Below, in pieces: positions 12,379 through 23,921 of a stretch of DNA of 64,000 bases (position 1 is its first letter; each line of letters starts with the position of its first letter). The position numbers were made by a program, and so were the translations under genes. Origin of the DNA: Aptenodytes patagonicus. Its lineage: Eukaryota; Chordata; Aves; Sphenisciformes; Spheniscidae. The stretch spans positions 84,542,157 through 84,606,156 of the forward strand of contig NC_134950.1 in NCBI RefSeq assembly GCF_965638725.1, in the 5' to 3' direction. Below the pieces are notes generated by a model. The model made no database searches. It had not been told where the DNA came from and saw only the letters and a program-made list of their open reading frames with translations.

Positions 12379-13490
12379 ATAGAATCATAGAATAGTTTGG
12401 GTTGGAAGGGACCTCTAAAGGTCATCTAGTCCAACCCCCCTGCCGTGGGCAGGGACATCTTCAACTAGATCAGGTTGCTCAGAGCCCCGTCCAACCTGAC
12501 CTGGAATGTGTCCAGGGATGGGGCATCCACCACCTCTCTGGGCAACCTGGTCCAGTGCTTCACCACCCTCAGCCTAAAAAATGTCTTCCTTATATCTAGT
12601 CTAAACCTACCCCCCTTTAATTTAAAGCCATTCCCCCTTGTCCTGTCGCAGCAGGCCCTGCTAAAAAGTTTGCCGCCATCTTTTTTATAAGCCCCCTTTA
12701 AGTACTGATAGGCTGCAATAAGGTCTCCCCAAAGCCTTCTCTTCTCTAGGCTGAACAACCCCAACTCTCTCAGCCTTTCTTCATAGGAGAGGTGTTCCAT
12801 CCCCCTGATCATTTTCGTGGCCGCCTTCTGGACCCGCTCCAACAGGTCCGTGTCTTTCTTATGCTGAGGGCTCCAGAGCTGGACACAGTACTCCAGGTGG
12901 GGTCTCCCCAGAGCAGAGTAGAGGGGCAGAATCACCTCCCTCGACCTGCTGGCCACGCTTCTTTGGATGCAGCCAAGGATACAACTGGCCTTCTGGGCTG
13001 CGAGCGCACATTGCTGGCTCATGGCCAGCTTTTCATCCACCAGTACCCCCAAGTCCTTCTCAGCAGGGCTGCTCTCAATCCCTTCATCCCCCAGACTGTA
13101 TTGATACCGGGGATTGCCCCGACCCAGGTGCAGGACCTTGCACTTGGCCTTGTTGAACCTCATGAGGTTCACACGGGCCCACTTCTCGAGCTTGTCCAGG
13201 TCCCTCTGGATGGCATCCCGTCCCTCTGGCGTGTCGACCACACCACTCATCTTGGTGTTGTCTGCAAACTTGCTGAGGGTGCACTCGATCCCACTGTCTA
13301 TGTCATTGATGAAGATATTAAACTGTACCGGTCCCAATACAGACCCCTGCAGGACGCCACTCATCACCAGTCTCCATCTGGACATTGAGTCGTTGACCAC
13401 TACCCTCTGGATGCGACCATCTAACCAATTCCTCACCCACCAGACAGTCCACCCATCAAATCCATACCTCTCCAGTTTAGAGAGAAGGAT
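12379..13490 (-). mobile_element. CR1 LINE, 5'-truncated, minus strand (copy A)
   Basis: At the plus-strand left end is the reversed CR1 3' tail (TAGAATCATAGAATAG) followed by the usual GGTTGGAAGGGACCTCTAAAGG block. The minus strand has one uninterrupted frame of 323 codons (13436-12465) covering the C-terminal half of the CR1 reverse transcriptase, from the NWLDGR region through [23 protein letters not shown] and [15 protein letters not shown] to the end of the protein. The active-site FADD box reads FADN, so the product would be inactive. It is very similar to the copy at 35687-36691. Confidence 0.96.
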
Positions 13491-16400
13491 GAACCTGAAG
13501 GATGGTTATACCATATATTGCTGTTTATTTTTTTACCTGCTGTAATAGATGAGGGACACTTACAAAGCAATCAATCTGTAGGATGCCTTAGGATTAACTA
13601 AAAGGGTTTTTTTCATCATTTACAATAAGGATGGACACGTGGCATTTGTTCAACTGAAGAACCTTATACACTCAAGAAAGGAAGGGAAGCATCCTTAAGC
13701 TGTGCATACTAGAAACTAATTGCTCTCCCTTATTGAATTAGAATGCATGAATATGCATGGGCAGCCGTGTCTGTCTTCAGGTGAAATAGGGCAGCCTTTA
13801 TAAAGCTTACACGACTGGCTGTGGGCTTTTCAAATTCTGCACATCTCAGAGCCTCCTGTCTCTTTTTAGCCAAGTGCTTGAAGCATAGCACTGCTTGAAA
13901 GGTAAGCCTGGGTGTTTAATTAAAATCTGAAGAAAGGTGTTTGAATACGTTAGCTTAAATTTCAGCCCTGTATCTGTTTTCTTCTCATAGATGCTTCTCC
14001 TGACAGCATCAGCTCTTTTGAAATTGGTCTGTCCTTGTTTATTTGTAATAAGCACTCCCAACTCTCTCTTGATAATATTGCAATGAATCATTCAGAGAGT
14101 GGAGTGAGTTGGATGATTTGGTCCAGAGTAAATCCTAATGCCCAGTGATTTTTATCTTTTTATGTCTGGGTCATGTTCACCTGAATCACAGGGAAAATGA
14201 GTTTTAGCATCTTTAATAAAAAATGTTCCCTTGGGATGTATACCCAGTTTGCAATGATTGTCAGTTACAACAGCTGATACAGATATGGGAAGTTAACAGC
14301 TAACCTTAATTAGCACTTTAAAGCTGTAGATCCTGGGAACAAAGTTCAGTACTACAATTAACTGATCTTTCTGCCTATTTATGTACTTTATCTTCTCATG
14401 CCCATACACATTCACTAGTTACTTTGATATCAAACAAAAAACATTGTGCATACGTTCTTCTCCAATTGCATGCCATTATTGACTTTTTATCAAATTTGAT
14501 ATTGCATTTTGAATAAACATGAAACTGCAGCAAAAAGATCTCTAAGGGATTCCAGGGCAAGTACATGAACAGAAGCCTGTGGTAACTTCAAATATTCATG
14601 GGAATGTAGGTTTCAACAAGCCAGAAAAGATCCAGAGTCTAAATGCTGAGGTGGCGTGCCTCTGGCAACGGTCTTTAATTATCTTTCAAAGAAAGTTTAC
14701 AGGGCTTATTTCCACACTGCGTCAGGCGTATCTGGGTAAAAATATATGCTCAAATGCTAGTCACATGGGTGATCTGCTCGTGCCCTAAAGCACTAGATTT
14801 GCTTTCTGAAGTCATTCTAATATGAGTTTGCTCTTCTTATTGCTCTCAACCACACTCCTTTAATCTCCTCTTTGATACTTAGGAGAAAAGTCAATCAAAA
14901 AATGAGATTCCTTTAGCTCAGTGTTTCCACATGATTCCCCCCTATTTATCTATTTATTTTTCATTAATAGACTGGCTTCATTGTAGGACATGAAAAATTC
15001 TAGTGACATAGAGTTTAATTACTGTACTTTTTCTCAAGGGATCTTCATTGTAATCTGTATCACTACTATTACTGCCTTAACTAATAACTAAAAGAGGTCA
15101 TGTTCTAGGTTAATAGCCTGCAGCTGCAATGTAGAGAAATCTGCAGTACTAAATACTGCTATCTAAATAAACTAGCTACAGCTAATAGTGGTATTCAATG
15201 GGGGTGAGTATTTGCACACAGATGTTGACATTAATCTCAAGTGCCAGTTCATTTCACTCTACTTGAGTTTAATGTATTTGCACCTACATTGAAAAAAAAA
15301 TCAGGTCTGGAAACAGCATGTTGGTCAAATAATTCTTTCAAGCTGGGGAATTTCTGAAGGCGTCCAGCTGGAGAGAAAGGTGTCTGAACCCATGAATTAC
15401 AGGTGGTCTCAGCCATCTTGACAGTCTTCACTTTAGAAACTTTTACATTCACTGTCAAAATAGACTTTGTGAAGACTTCTTCATCTGTCTGTTCAAGGGA
15501 AAATAAATCACTAATCCCACTTTGACTTCAATAATACTTTCAATTTTTTATCAGAGACACTGACAGTGTCCAAAATTATGCTATACTCAGAATTTGCAGA
15601 GTACAGCATAGTCAGTCTGCACTTCCTTTCCTATCAAACCTAATAGACAAATATCTGTATATATCTGCTCAGCTATCAGGAGGGGGCTTATAATGAGAAC
15701 TTCATGGGATAAAAGAATTGTCCTATATCTAACATGCCTGTCTTGCTCAGTCAAAACAGTTCTCACAGTCTCTTGCTTGTGCCTTCACAATTCATTATTA
15801 TACAAACAAATGGAGTCTTTGTTGTATAAACTGTACGGCATGACCACACTAATATAGATGATAAAGCCACTAATGACTCTTGCATTTGCATTTCATACAT
15901 GAGAAACGGATGTAGGAAAGTGCAAGAAACTGACTGGAAATTTCAAAATAAAACTTCTGTGCCCATTAGAGTTATCCTTTAAGGTGGTTTGTTTTTTGTT
16001 TGGGTTGGGTTTTTTTTTATTTAGCTAAAAGAGTTATAGGATTTTTGGTTTGCATATTTGTATGTTTTAATGTCTTCTGAGGAAGAGCTGCCACCATTTC
16101 TTTGTTTATACAGGTATTTTGCAATCCACAATTCCAGCCATTCTACCTAGTGGTGCATCCAGAAACTGTTACTGAGATGAAAACATAAGACTGTTGGAAA
16201 GGTGCCAGAGAATGGCACTGAATTAAGAAAGAATGAAATAAGAATGTAAAGAATGGGAGCTATGTTGTCCATGGAGAAGGAGTGGGTTATTCTTCACGCC
16301 TACTAACAATGGTCCTAAATGAGTCCTGACACTCAGATGTCCCACAGTTCTGGATGTCAGCTTTGATGATGATCCCCATGCAAGTGTGAGAGCCATGTTA

Positions 16401-18180
16401 CTACAAGCCTCTCTGCAAGTGTCTAGCTGAGACTCACAAACTTTGCAGCTCACTGCTTCCCCACACCCCTGCTCAGCTACCACGTGTGTAGCCTGGTCAG
16501 TCTGAAACTACCTCTAGCTCTGTAGGAGAGACAACTCCACCAGCAGCTGGTGGGCAGACATAGACCTTAACCACTGCACAGTTCCCACTCCACAGCAGGA
16601 GAAACAAGTATGAAATGAAAATAAGAAGGGCACTGCACCACTGATCTCCCTTGTCTTCTGTTTTTGGTATGTTTTACAGGTTGCATTTTGTTATGTAAAA
16701 AGCACAACTCATCACTGTTTGCAGCTAGCTGATTTGTCTGCTGTGTTCTTTTCCTTTCCTTCCAGAAATTATTCAAGGCACACAAAACTATGATTGCCTT
16801 CCACCAACAATTATACTAAAAATCCCCCCAAAATTATTAAATTGGCATTACCCTCTTTGGCAAATGTTGGAAAAGAGCAAATACTACAAGAGATACCACA
16901 AGGTTTTGTGTCATGCTATGTAATCAAGCAAGCAAGCATGGAGACTAACACAATATATGAGATTTTATTCAAGTAGAGATTAGCATTCTCATTGTCTGAG
17001 AAGTTCAGAAATGCAGCAGAGAGAATAAGATATCAAGAGTATCATTTTCCCAGGCAAAGCACATACAATTGCAGTGGATTATTCATTGAAATCATTGTAC
17101 CTGGCACAGAAATGAGCACATATGGCACTGCAAATTTCCCTTGCCCCCCAGATCCTAGCGTAATATTATTTATATGAGAACTTTCTGGTTATACAAATTA
17201 GTCTGTCAATTTCCAGAACTTTCACCATATGGAAAGAGTCACTTATAACTTTACAGATGTTGCACAGAGCACAGATGGCCACACACGCAAAAATGGTATT
17301 TGTAACATTTACATCCCAGGTACTTTGGAAACACCACCATCTTGCCGTTAACCTTCAAAATGTGCACTCTACTATCACTGTGCAGCTACAAAGAGTGTAA
17401 TTAAATTTTCCGTGTCTCTTACAGTGCTACAATAAGATTTTTAAATTGGTGAGAACAGAAAATAGGAACACAATACAACGTTTTATCTCATAGCTTTTAT
17501 CCCACAAAATAGTCACGATACTTACTTACATCCCATTGCAACAAAGTGAGATGGAAAACATCAGTTTGTCCAAGCACGTATGTGCCTCATCTCTTCATCT
17601 TCTTGGTGGCATTCTCTTTACCAGTGAATCTTATATATGAGAACTGATGAACTTGCCCCTACAAGGTCTCAGCAGTATATTCTCAGCCCTGTTCAAGGGC
17701 TCAGACAAAGGGCGTGAATGTCCTGTCATGTTCCCAGCAGAGTTTGAAAACCCTGTTCTCTCAATGGCAGCTGTTATCAGCATGTTTGATGTGCCCCAGT
17801 CTGTAACTAAATGAACCTCATTGTAGCTCCACGGACCTCCACCATCATCAGACAGCTGATTGACTTACTACTGCTAATTAGCTTTGTTAGCTGAGTGGTC
17901 AGTGTCAAGGCAAGTCCTAGGACACATGCCGAACAGGCTGATAGAATTTCAGCGCTGCTAAAAATTACCGAATGGATGGCATTTCAGATAATGGGAAGAG
18001 TAAACATGTTGTGAGCTTTAAAAAGAAAGGAAGAAAATGTGGCCAGTCCACAAAGCTTCTGTTTCTGGAAACAGAAGTACTGGAACAAGTAACTAGACAG
18101 ATTTCTTGGAGGATAACAAGGAGGGAGTAAAGAAACAATGTCACTTTTTTGTGAGAATAGATTATATCAGAATAATCCAT
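13491..18180. other. Intergenic region without recognised features
   Basis: AT-rich sequence. I see no coding region, RNA gene or clear repeat. The stretch 13740-14100 contains several TAAT/ATTAAA clusters and could be a conserved element, but nothing here proves it. Confidence 0.5.
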
Positions 18181-18184
18181 TTAC

Positions 18185-18460
18185 CTTCTGTGATGGGTAA
18201 CAGGCGCTGCAGACAGAGGAAAAGTGATTGCTATCGTATTTCTTGACTTCAGAAAGGCTTTTGATGCTGTTGTTCATTACATTCTCCTTAGCAAATTAGA
18301 AAACATGATGTAGATGAGTCTAGAAGAAAACAGACACAACCCACATTGGAAAAGCCATTCTCAGAGACAAAGAGGCTACTGAGGGACACAGTCAACATGG
18401 AAGTTTGTATTGAATGGGTTCCATGAGGGTCCAGTGATATTCAAGTGATATTCTGCAGCA
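18185..18460 (+). mobile_element. Old CR1/L3-like LINE fragment (reverse transcriptase part)
   Basis: The plus strand translates to VIAIVFLDFRKAFDAVVH followed by YILLSKLEN, matching the LDFSKAFDTVSH...LLxKL box of CR1/L3-clade reverse transcriptases. About 100 bp further on, a block ending in GTATTGAATGGGTTCCATGAGGGTCCAGT corresponds to the VxSGVPQGS region. Frames are broken beyond this, so the copy is decayed. Confidence 0.75.
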
Positions 18461-18840
18461 AGATACTGCAAATTAGTTCCTTGGGAAATCTTTCCTGGTA
18501 AGAGTAAGGATAAAGAAAATAAATGCCTCTCAAGACAGTGGCATTCTCATTAACAGAGCTTTTAAATACCAAACTAGAAAAAAGGTATGTTGAAAAAAAC
18601 ATAGGTAAGAAGCTGAGTATCATAACCTCTCAACATCCATTTTAACCGGTTGTTTTGGTACTCAGGGATCTGGGCAACTACATCTCAGACCCTCTTAAAG
18701 GTTTGTTTAGCTTAATGCTCTGACTCTAACCATAAGAAACAAGGAAAATATAAACTAATGCATAGTCTCTGTTTATGCCTCTGTTGCAGTTTCCCAATTT
18801 GTGTTATCTGTTTAAGGCCTGTTTAAGGATTTCTCAGGCT

Positions 18841-19060
18841 GGAGGTTACATCTAGAGCTGATAGCTTCTGATGCATTCATGGATTTTCCAAGGCTCTCGT
18901 CAACCTGCTTGTAGTTTTGACTTGACTCCATGCAGAATTATTGAAAGCTACAGTGTAGTCATGTATGAAAAAGTATTTCCTTTTGTTTAATTTTAAACCT
19001 GCTGCCTGATACTTTCACTGAAGTCATTTAAACCTTATCATACGCAGGGAGTAATAGAGG
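18841..19060 (-). mobile_element. Old CR1-like LINE fragment, minus strand
   Basis: The stretch around 18955-19015 (AAAGTATTTCCTTTTGTTT, then TTTTAAACCTGCTGCCTGAT) resembles the C-terminal/3' region of old sauropsid CR1-type elements seen in antisense. It lies between two plus-strand fragments, so the old LINE sequence here was rearranged or inserted more than once. Recognised by eye; boundaries are approximate. Confidence 0.5.
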
Positions 19061-19374
19061 CATGACTTACCTCAGGCTGGAGTGCTGGAGTTACTGCTAC
19101 TTACCCCAGACTGGCAAGGAGAGAACATCCTTTGTGTTGTGTTTGTTCAACCTTTCAAGAAACGTTAGTGCACACCTGATGGCAAATATCATAGTATCAG
19201 CTAAAATTGTCCCTAATTTTTCAACTTCATTCTTCGCATTTCTTACTCTTGTGTCTCACAAATTAAAGTCTCTCCCCATCTACACATAGGTAGTTCAGCT
19301 GTTGACTAGAGCAGCTCATCTAATGGAGTCACAAGTAGCAGGGAGGATCAATTGTTCGTTGTCTTTTCCATGGT

Positions 19375-19775
19375 AGGAATTAGGGAATATCAGATGAAAG
19401 TAGTGGGTAACAGTTTCAGAGCAAACAAAAGGCAGTGGTTCTTCACACCAAGTATTTACACTGGCTGTGGAGCTCCTTCCTGCAGGATTTTGCAGATGCT
19501 AAAGCTTTTACACTGGTTTAAGAGAGAATGAGTCTATTTCATGGAAGAGAAATCCCTTGAGGTTATCTAAATACACAGGAGCCACATTTGGCTTTAGGAG
19601 TACCTGACTCTCAAATGGTTAGAGGCTGAAAGTAATACTAAGACGTATCATAGAAACTTGTCCAGTTCTTATACCCTTTGCAGAGCATCTGCATTTGATC
19701 ATTAGCAGAGAGGCTACTGGGCTAGATGGACCTTTGGTCTGACCCTTTATGGCTGTTTCTGTTCCTGCAAATTGG
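19375..19775 (+). mobile_element. Old CR1/L3-like LINE 3' end
   Basis: The sequence has the order known for old sauropsid CR1-type 3' ends. First comes GGGTAACAGTTTCAGAGCAAAC plus AAAAGGCAGTGGTTCTTCACAC, next the block encoding the trailing protein, and last the tail GGCTACTGGGCTAGATGGACC with TTTGGTCTGACCC and TATGGCTGTTTCTGTTC. It is decayed and non-coding now. Confidence 0.75.
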
Positions 19776-22700
19776 TACAAAAGTAAGTATCAAGTAGCAT
19801 GAAAACAAATCTACTGTTGGATTTGTCTAAAGACAATGTCTAATAATGCATTACATATTATTTTCTATAACAGCCTTGCTGTTATGGTGTTGAGGCATTG
19901 AGTCCTGCCCCCACAAATCCCAGACATGACCACTGATGGACACAGTGGTTGGTTCTGTGCCTAAGGGGGCAAATGCACGCCACAGTGCGCCTCATAGTCT
20001 TGGTCTAGTGCTTGTTCAGATCAAGGTGTTTGCTGGTGTGTGCTGCATCTGCCTTCCTGCCTGCACTCCTGGGTCTTTGCAAAGGAAACCAGACGTGCAG
20101 GAGGGGAAAGGTATCACCCATGGCTCATCCTGATATGGAATCAGGCTACTCCTGAGAAGTTCACCTTGTTTATCTGCCCCACATTGTCAGCACCAGGCTT
20201 TGTGAGGTGACGTAACCACTGCTTGCCACATATGACAATGTGGTCTAGCTGGTTAGAAGCCTTCCATCAGCTAGAAAGTGTGGGTATCCTGCAGTGTAGA
20301 CATATCCATAGTTTTTGCTTGCCACAAATAGGCTTGCCACACCTATGAGGGTGTTAATATTTCTCTTTGCATTTATTCTACCTTGGCTTTATTGTACATC
20401 TAGATTAAACATAATCAATGTGTCACGCAATTGCACAAATACTTTTGTACATCCCCTGGAAATATACTGTCTTGCAATGCTAAGCTGATGTACAAAAGAG
20501 TGACTGCTGCTGCATATTATAATTTCTTGCAAGTAATTTCAGCAGAGCTGTACAACGGACTTTGGGCCAAGCCTTAGCCCAGTGTTTTGCTCCTGTGCCA
20601 GTCTATGTGAGGCAGCCATTCACATCAGTAATGCTCTGCCAGAGGCTGATATCAAACAATGCACTTTCATAAACTTTGAATCATGACTATACGTGGCAGA
20701 TGTAGGACTGGTCTATTTGCCATAGCTTTTAGCTGAAGTACTAACGAACCACCATCATAATATCAAACTTTTACGTTCCAGAAATTCCTTCCTGCTTGTA
20801 AGAATACAGTGTTATAATAATCGTAACAACATTCAATAATGCATAAATAATCTTTATTTCTTTTTGAGAATCCAAATTTTGCCACTATTTCAATGAGTAG
20901 CTCCTTCTCTAAGAATGGTCCTCTTTGGTTTAATTTTCATGTTTTTGTTTGGTAATACTGACAGAAAAAATATGACCCAACAGGCATAGGAATATCGGAA
21001 CCTGAACCACTATAATTGGTAAGAAACCTAAGCTCATTAGAAAAAAAAAATCAAGATTTGGTATCAAGATAGAATTTCTCTAAAGCTAATATACACTGAA
21101 AATCTAAATGTGACTGACTAAGAAAAATTGCAGCTTTCATTGTTCCTGCACCCTTAGACACTCTAGTTTTGTGGAAGGGTCCCTTACAGGCAGAAGTGCT
21201 TTTCCTGCACACATGTAACATGGCTGCTTGGAGTGCTGTAGATCCTGTGTTGTTGGATGGACACCTAACTCTTAGGCATTACACTACTGAGTTTCACAAC
21301 ATTATGTATTTCAGTCTAGCAGCCCGAAATCATTAAAAAGACATTACATTGCTTTAATTGTTTTGGATCAGTTCTCCTTCATCTCTCATCATCTGACTAA
21401 AGCAGGACTACCCATGTAAGAGTTTGCAGAATTTGCTTTACACAGCTCCTGCAGTACTAACCCTTTGAAGACTGCTGTTGTCAAATGCTGTTCCTAGACA
21501 ACATGGAATAATTCAGTGAGAAATGATGGCTGAATGCCAGATGACATAAACACAAAGTATCAAGGATTTTTTATTCCAGTCTTTGAACCATGTGTTAATT
21601 GCAAAAAGATGTGTAAGATTGGTGAAAAATGTGGAAAATGCAGTCTGCTGGGCTATTCTGTACACTGATAAAATCTATATAGAACTGACATGTGTCTTCA
21701 TTTAATCCTATAATTGCCAAAGGCAGTTCATAGGCCCTCTCCAATTCCCTTCACTTCTCTCCCAAAATTCATGGGCTGCAAAACCTGGCATGTTTTTTGT
21801 TCTGCCAATTAGAGAAAGATTTGCAGAACCTTCATGTTGTGACTAGCAATATCATCTCATGTGACACCAAAGGTACAACATTTATTAAAGTTAGAAGAAT
21901 GTTGTACTGTCAGATTGCATCCTAATTGAAATATAGAGCTTGGTATATCAAAGTTCAAGGATGAGTTCTTCCCATTTGGCACATTTATATCAAGAGAATT
22001 GGATATAAAAGCTACCGTTCTGACCTGACAGCGTTTTACACAGGCAGCAAGGACTAAGGTAAGCTTGTTCTGTACTCTGCACTCGTAACTCTTTCACCAG
22101 GGAAGTTCTCTTCCAATTGTAGCAATACTGGAAATTAGTATGGAAATGAAAATCAAATGCTTTTACCAGACATCTAAGCCTAACCTGAGCAGAATAAGGT
22201 GCAAAGCAGTGAAAGTCTGCAGCAAAATTTCTTTTCATATTCCTGACAAAATTAAAATCTTCATTTTTCTCCTCTCATTTTACTCCTCTTAATCATCTCA
22301 CTGAAAAAGGTCTTCTCACATGCTTGCAGAACCTTTTTTTATTAAACCCCTGTATCACTGACCCTTTGAAACCTGGTGTTGTTAAATATGGTTTCAGATC
22401 AGCAGGAAAGGTTTGACTGTGCAACACTTTTTTTTTTAATCAGAAGAAAATCTTGTATCTCCCTCATCATGTCTTCAAGGTCTACGAGCTGCTGTCACCT
22501 TCTCCTTCAAGTACTTGCTTCTACAGCACGACCCACAAGTCTTTACTTTCTCTGGCACTTGCTGCTCCCTTTATTATGCTTCCATAATCAATATAGTGAA
22601 GAAATGGCAAGTATAAAGGCAGTGAGCCCCAGGAGATCACTGAAGCATTAAGATAGTGCTGTTTGGGAAAGTGTAGAGAAGTGGTGTCTGGTCTCACTGA

Positions 22701-23013
22701 AGCACTCGCATGCAAGAGTATGGTTTAGCAATAGGCCTTGTGGGCAGGCTCTACCCAGTTCTTTTTATCTGCTCTTTAGAGCTGCTGGCAGTTATTGTGA
22801 TCTCTCCCAGGTCGCTACTCTTTTCATTCTCACTCCAAGAGCCAGGTCACTTAGTGTCTCGAGCACATAGACGTTCATGCAGTCCTAGATCTCCTCCTCC
22901 CTCCCATTCTGCCTCCATCCATGGGCCCTCAAGCAGAAGTCGCCTGCTCAAATGAGATGGTAACCAAGGGGCCATTTTGGCATCCTAATTAGGTCAGTCT
23001 GCCCTGTGATCCT
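19776..23013. other. Intergenic region without recognised features
   Basis: No gene supported. A short motif at about 20285-20312 (CTGCAGTGTAGACATATCC) recalls the ends of old DNA-transposon copies in reptiles and birds, but is too short to call. Confidence 0.45.
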
Positions 23014-23921
23014 CACAGAATCACAGAATGGCTGAGGCTGGAAAGGATCTCTGGAGGTCATTTGGTCCAACGCCCCCTGCTCAAGCAGGGCCACCTAGAG
23101 CCGGTTGCTCAGGACTGTGTCCAGACGGCTTTTGAATATCTCCGAGGAGGGAGACTCCACAACCTCTCTGGGCAAGCTGGGCCAGTGTTTGGTCACCCTC
23201 ACAGTGAAAAAGTGTTTCTTGATGTTCAGAGGGAACCTCATGTGTTTCAGTTTGTGCCCATTGCCTCTGGTCCTGTCAGTGGGCACCACTGAAGAGAGAG
23301 CCTGGCTCCATCCTCTTTGCACCCTCCCTTCAGGTACTTATATACATTAATAAAGTCCCCCCTGAGCCTTCTCTTTTCCAGGCTGAACAGTCCCATCTCT
23401 CTCAGCTTTTCCTCATAGGAGAGATGGTCCAGCCCCTTCATCATATTTGTGGCCCTTCATTAGATTCTCTGCAGTATGTCTATGTACCTCTTGTACTGAG
23501 GAGCTCGGATCTGGACACAGTACTCCAGGTGTCACCTCACTAGTGCTGAGTAGAGGGGAAGGATCACCTCCCTTGACCTGCTGGCAATGCTTCGCCTAAT
23601 GCAGCCCAGGATACTGTTAGCCGCTTTTCTGGCAAGGGCACATTGCTGGCTTGTGTTCAACCTGGTGCCCACGAGCACCCCCAGGTCCTTTTCTGCAAAA
23701 CTGCTTTCCAGCTGGGTGGCCCCCAGCATATATTGGTGCATGGGGTTGTTCCTCCCCAGGTGCAGGACTTTGCACTTCTCCTTGTTGAACCTCATGATGT
23801 TCCTGTCAGCCCATTTCTCCAGCCTGTCCAGGTCCCTCTGGATGGCAGCCCGACCCTCTGGTGTGTCAGCCGCTCCTCCCAGTTTGTGTCATCAGCAAAC
23901 TTGCTGAGGGTACACTCTGAG
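23014..23921 (-). mobile_element. CR1 LINE, 5'-truncated, older copy, minus strand
   Basis: It starts at the reversed tail CACAGAATCACAGAATGG, then GGTCATTTGGTCCAACGCCC. Minus-strand pieces in different frames encode the C-terminal part of CR1 reverse transcriptase: [60 protein letters not shown]. Frameshifts separate the pieces. It is more diverged from copies A and B than they are from each other, so it belongs to another subfamily or is older. Confidence 0.93.

Noticed and set aside
12792..13388. A 198-codon plus-strand frame, and the similar minus-strand frame at 35665-36276
   Set aside because: Both are the antisense of CR1 reverse transcriptase copies.
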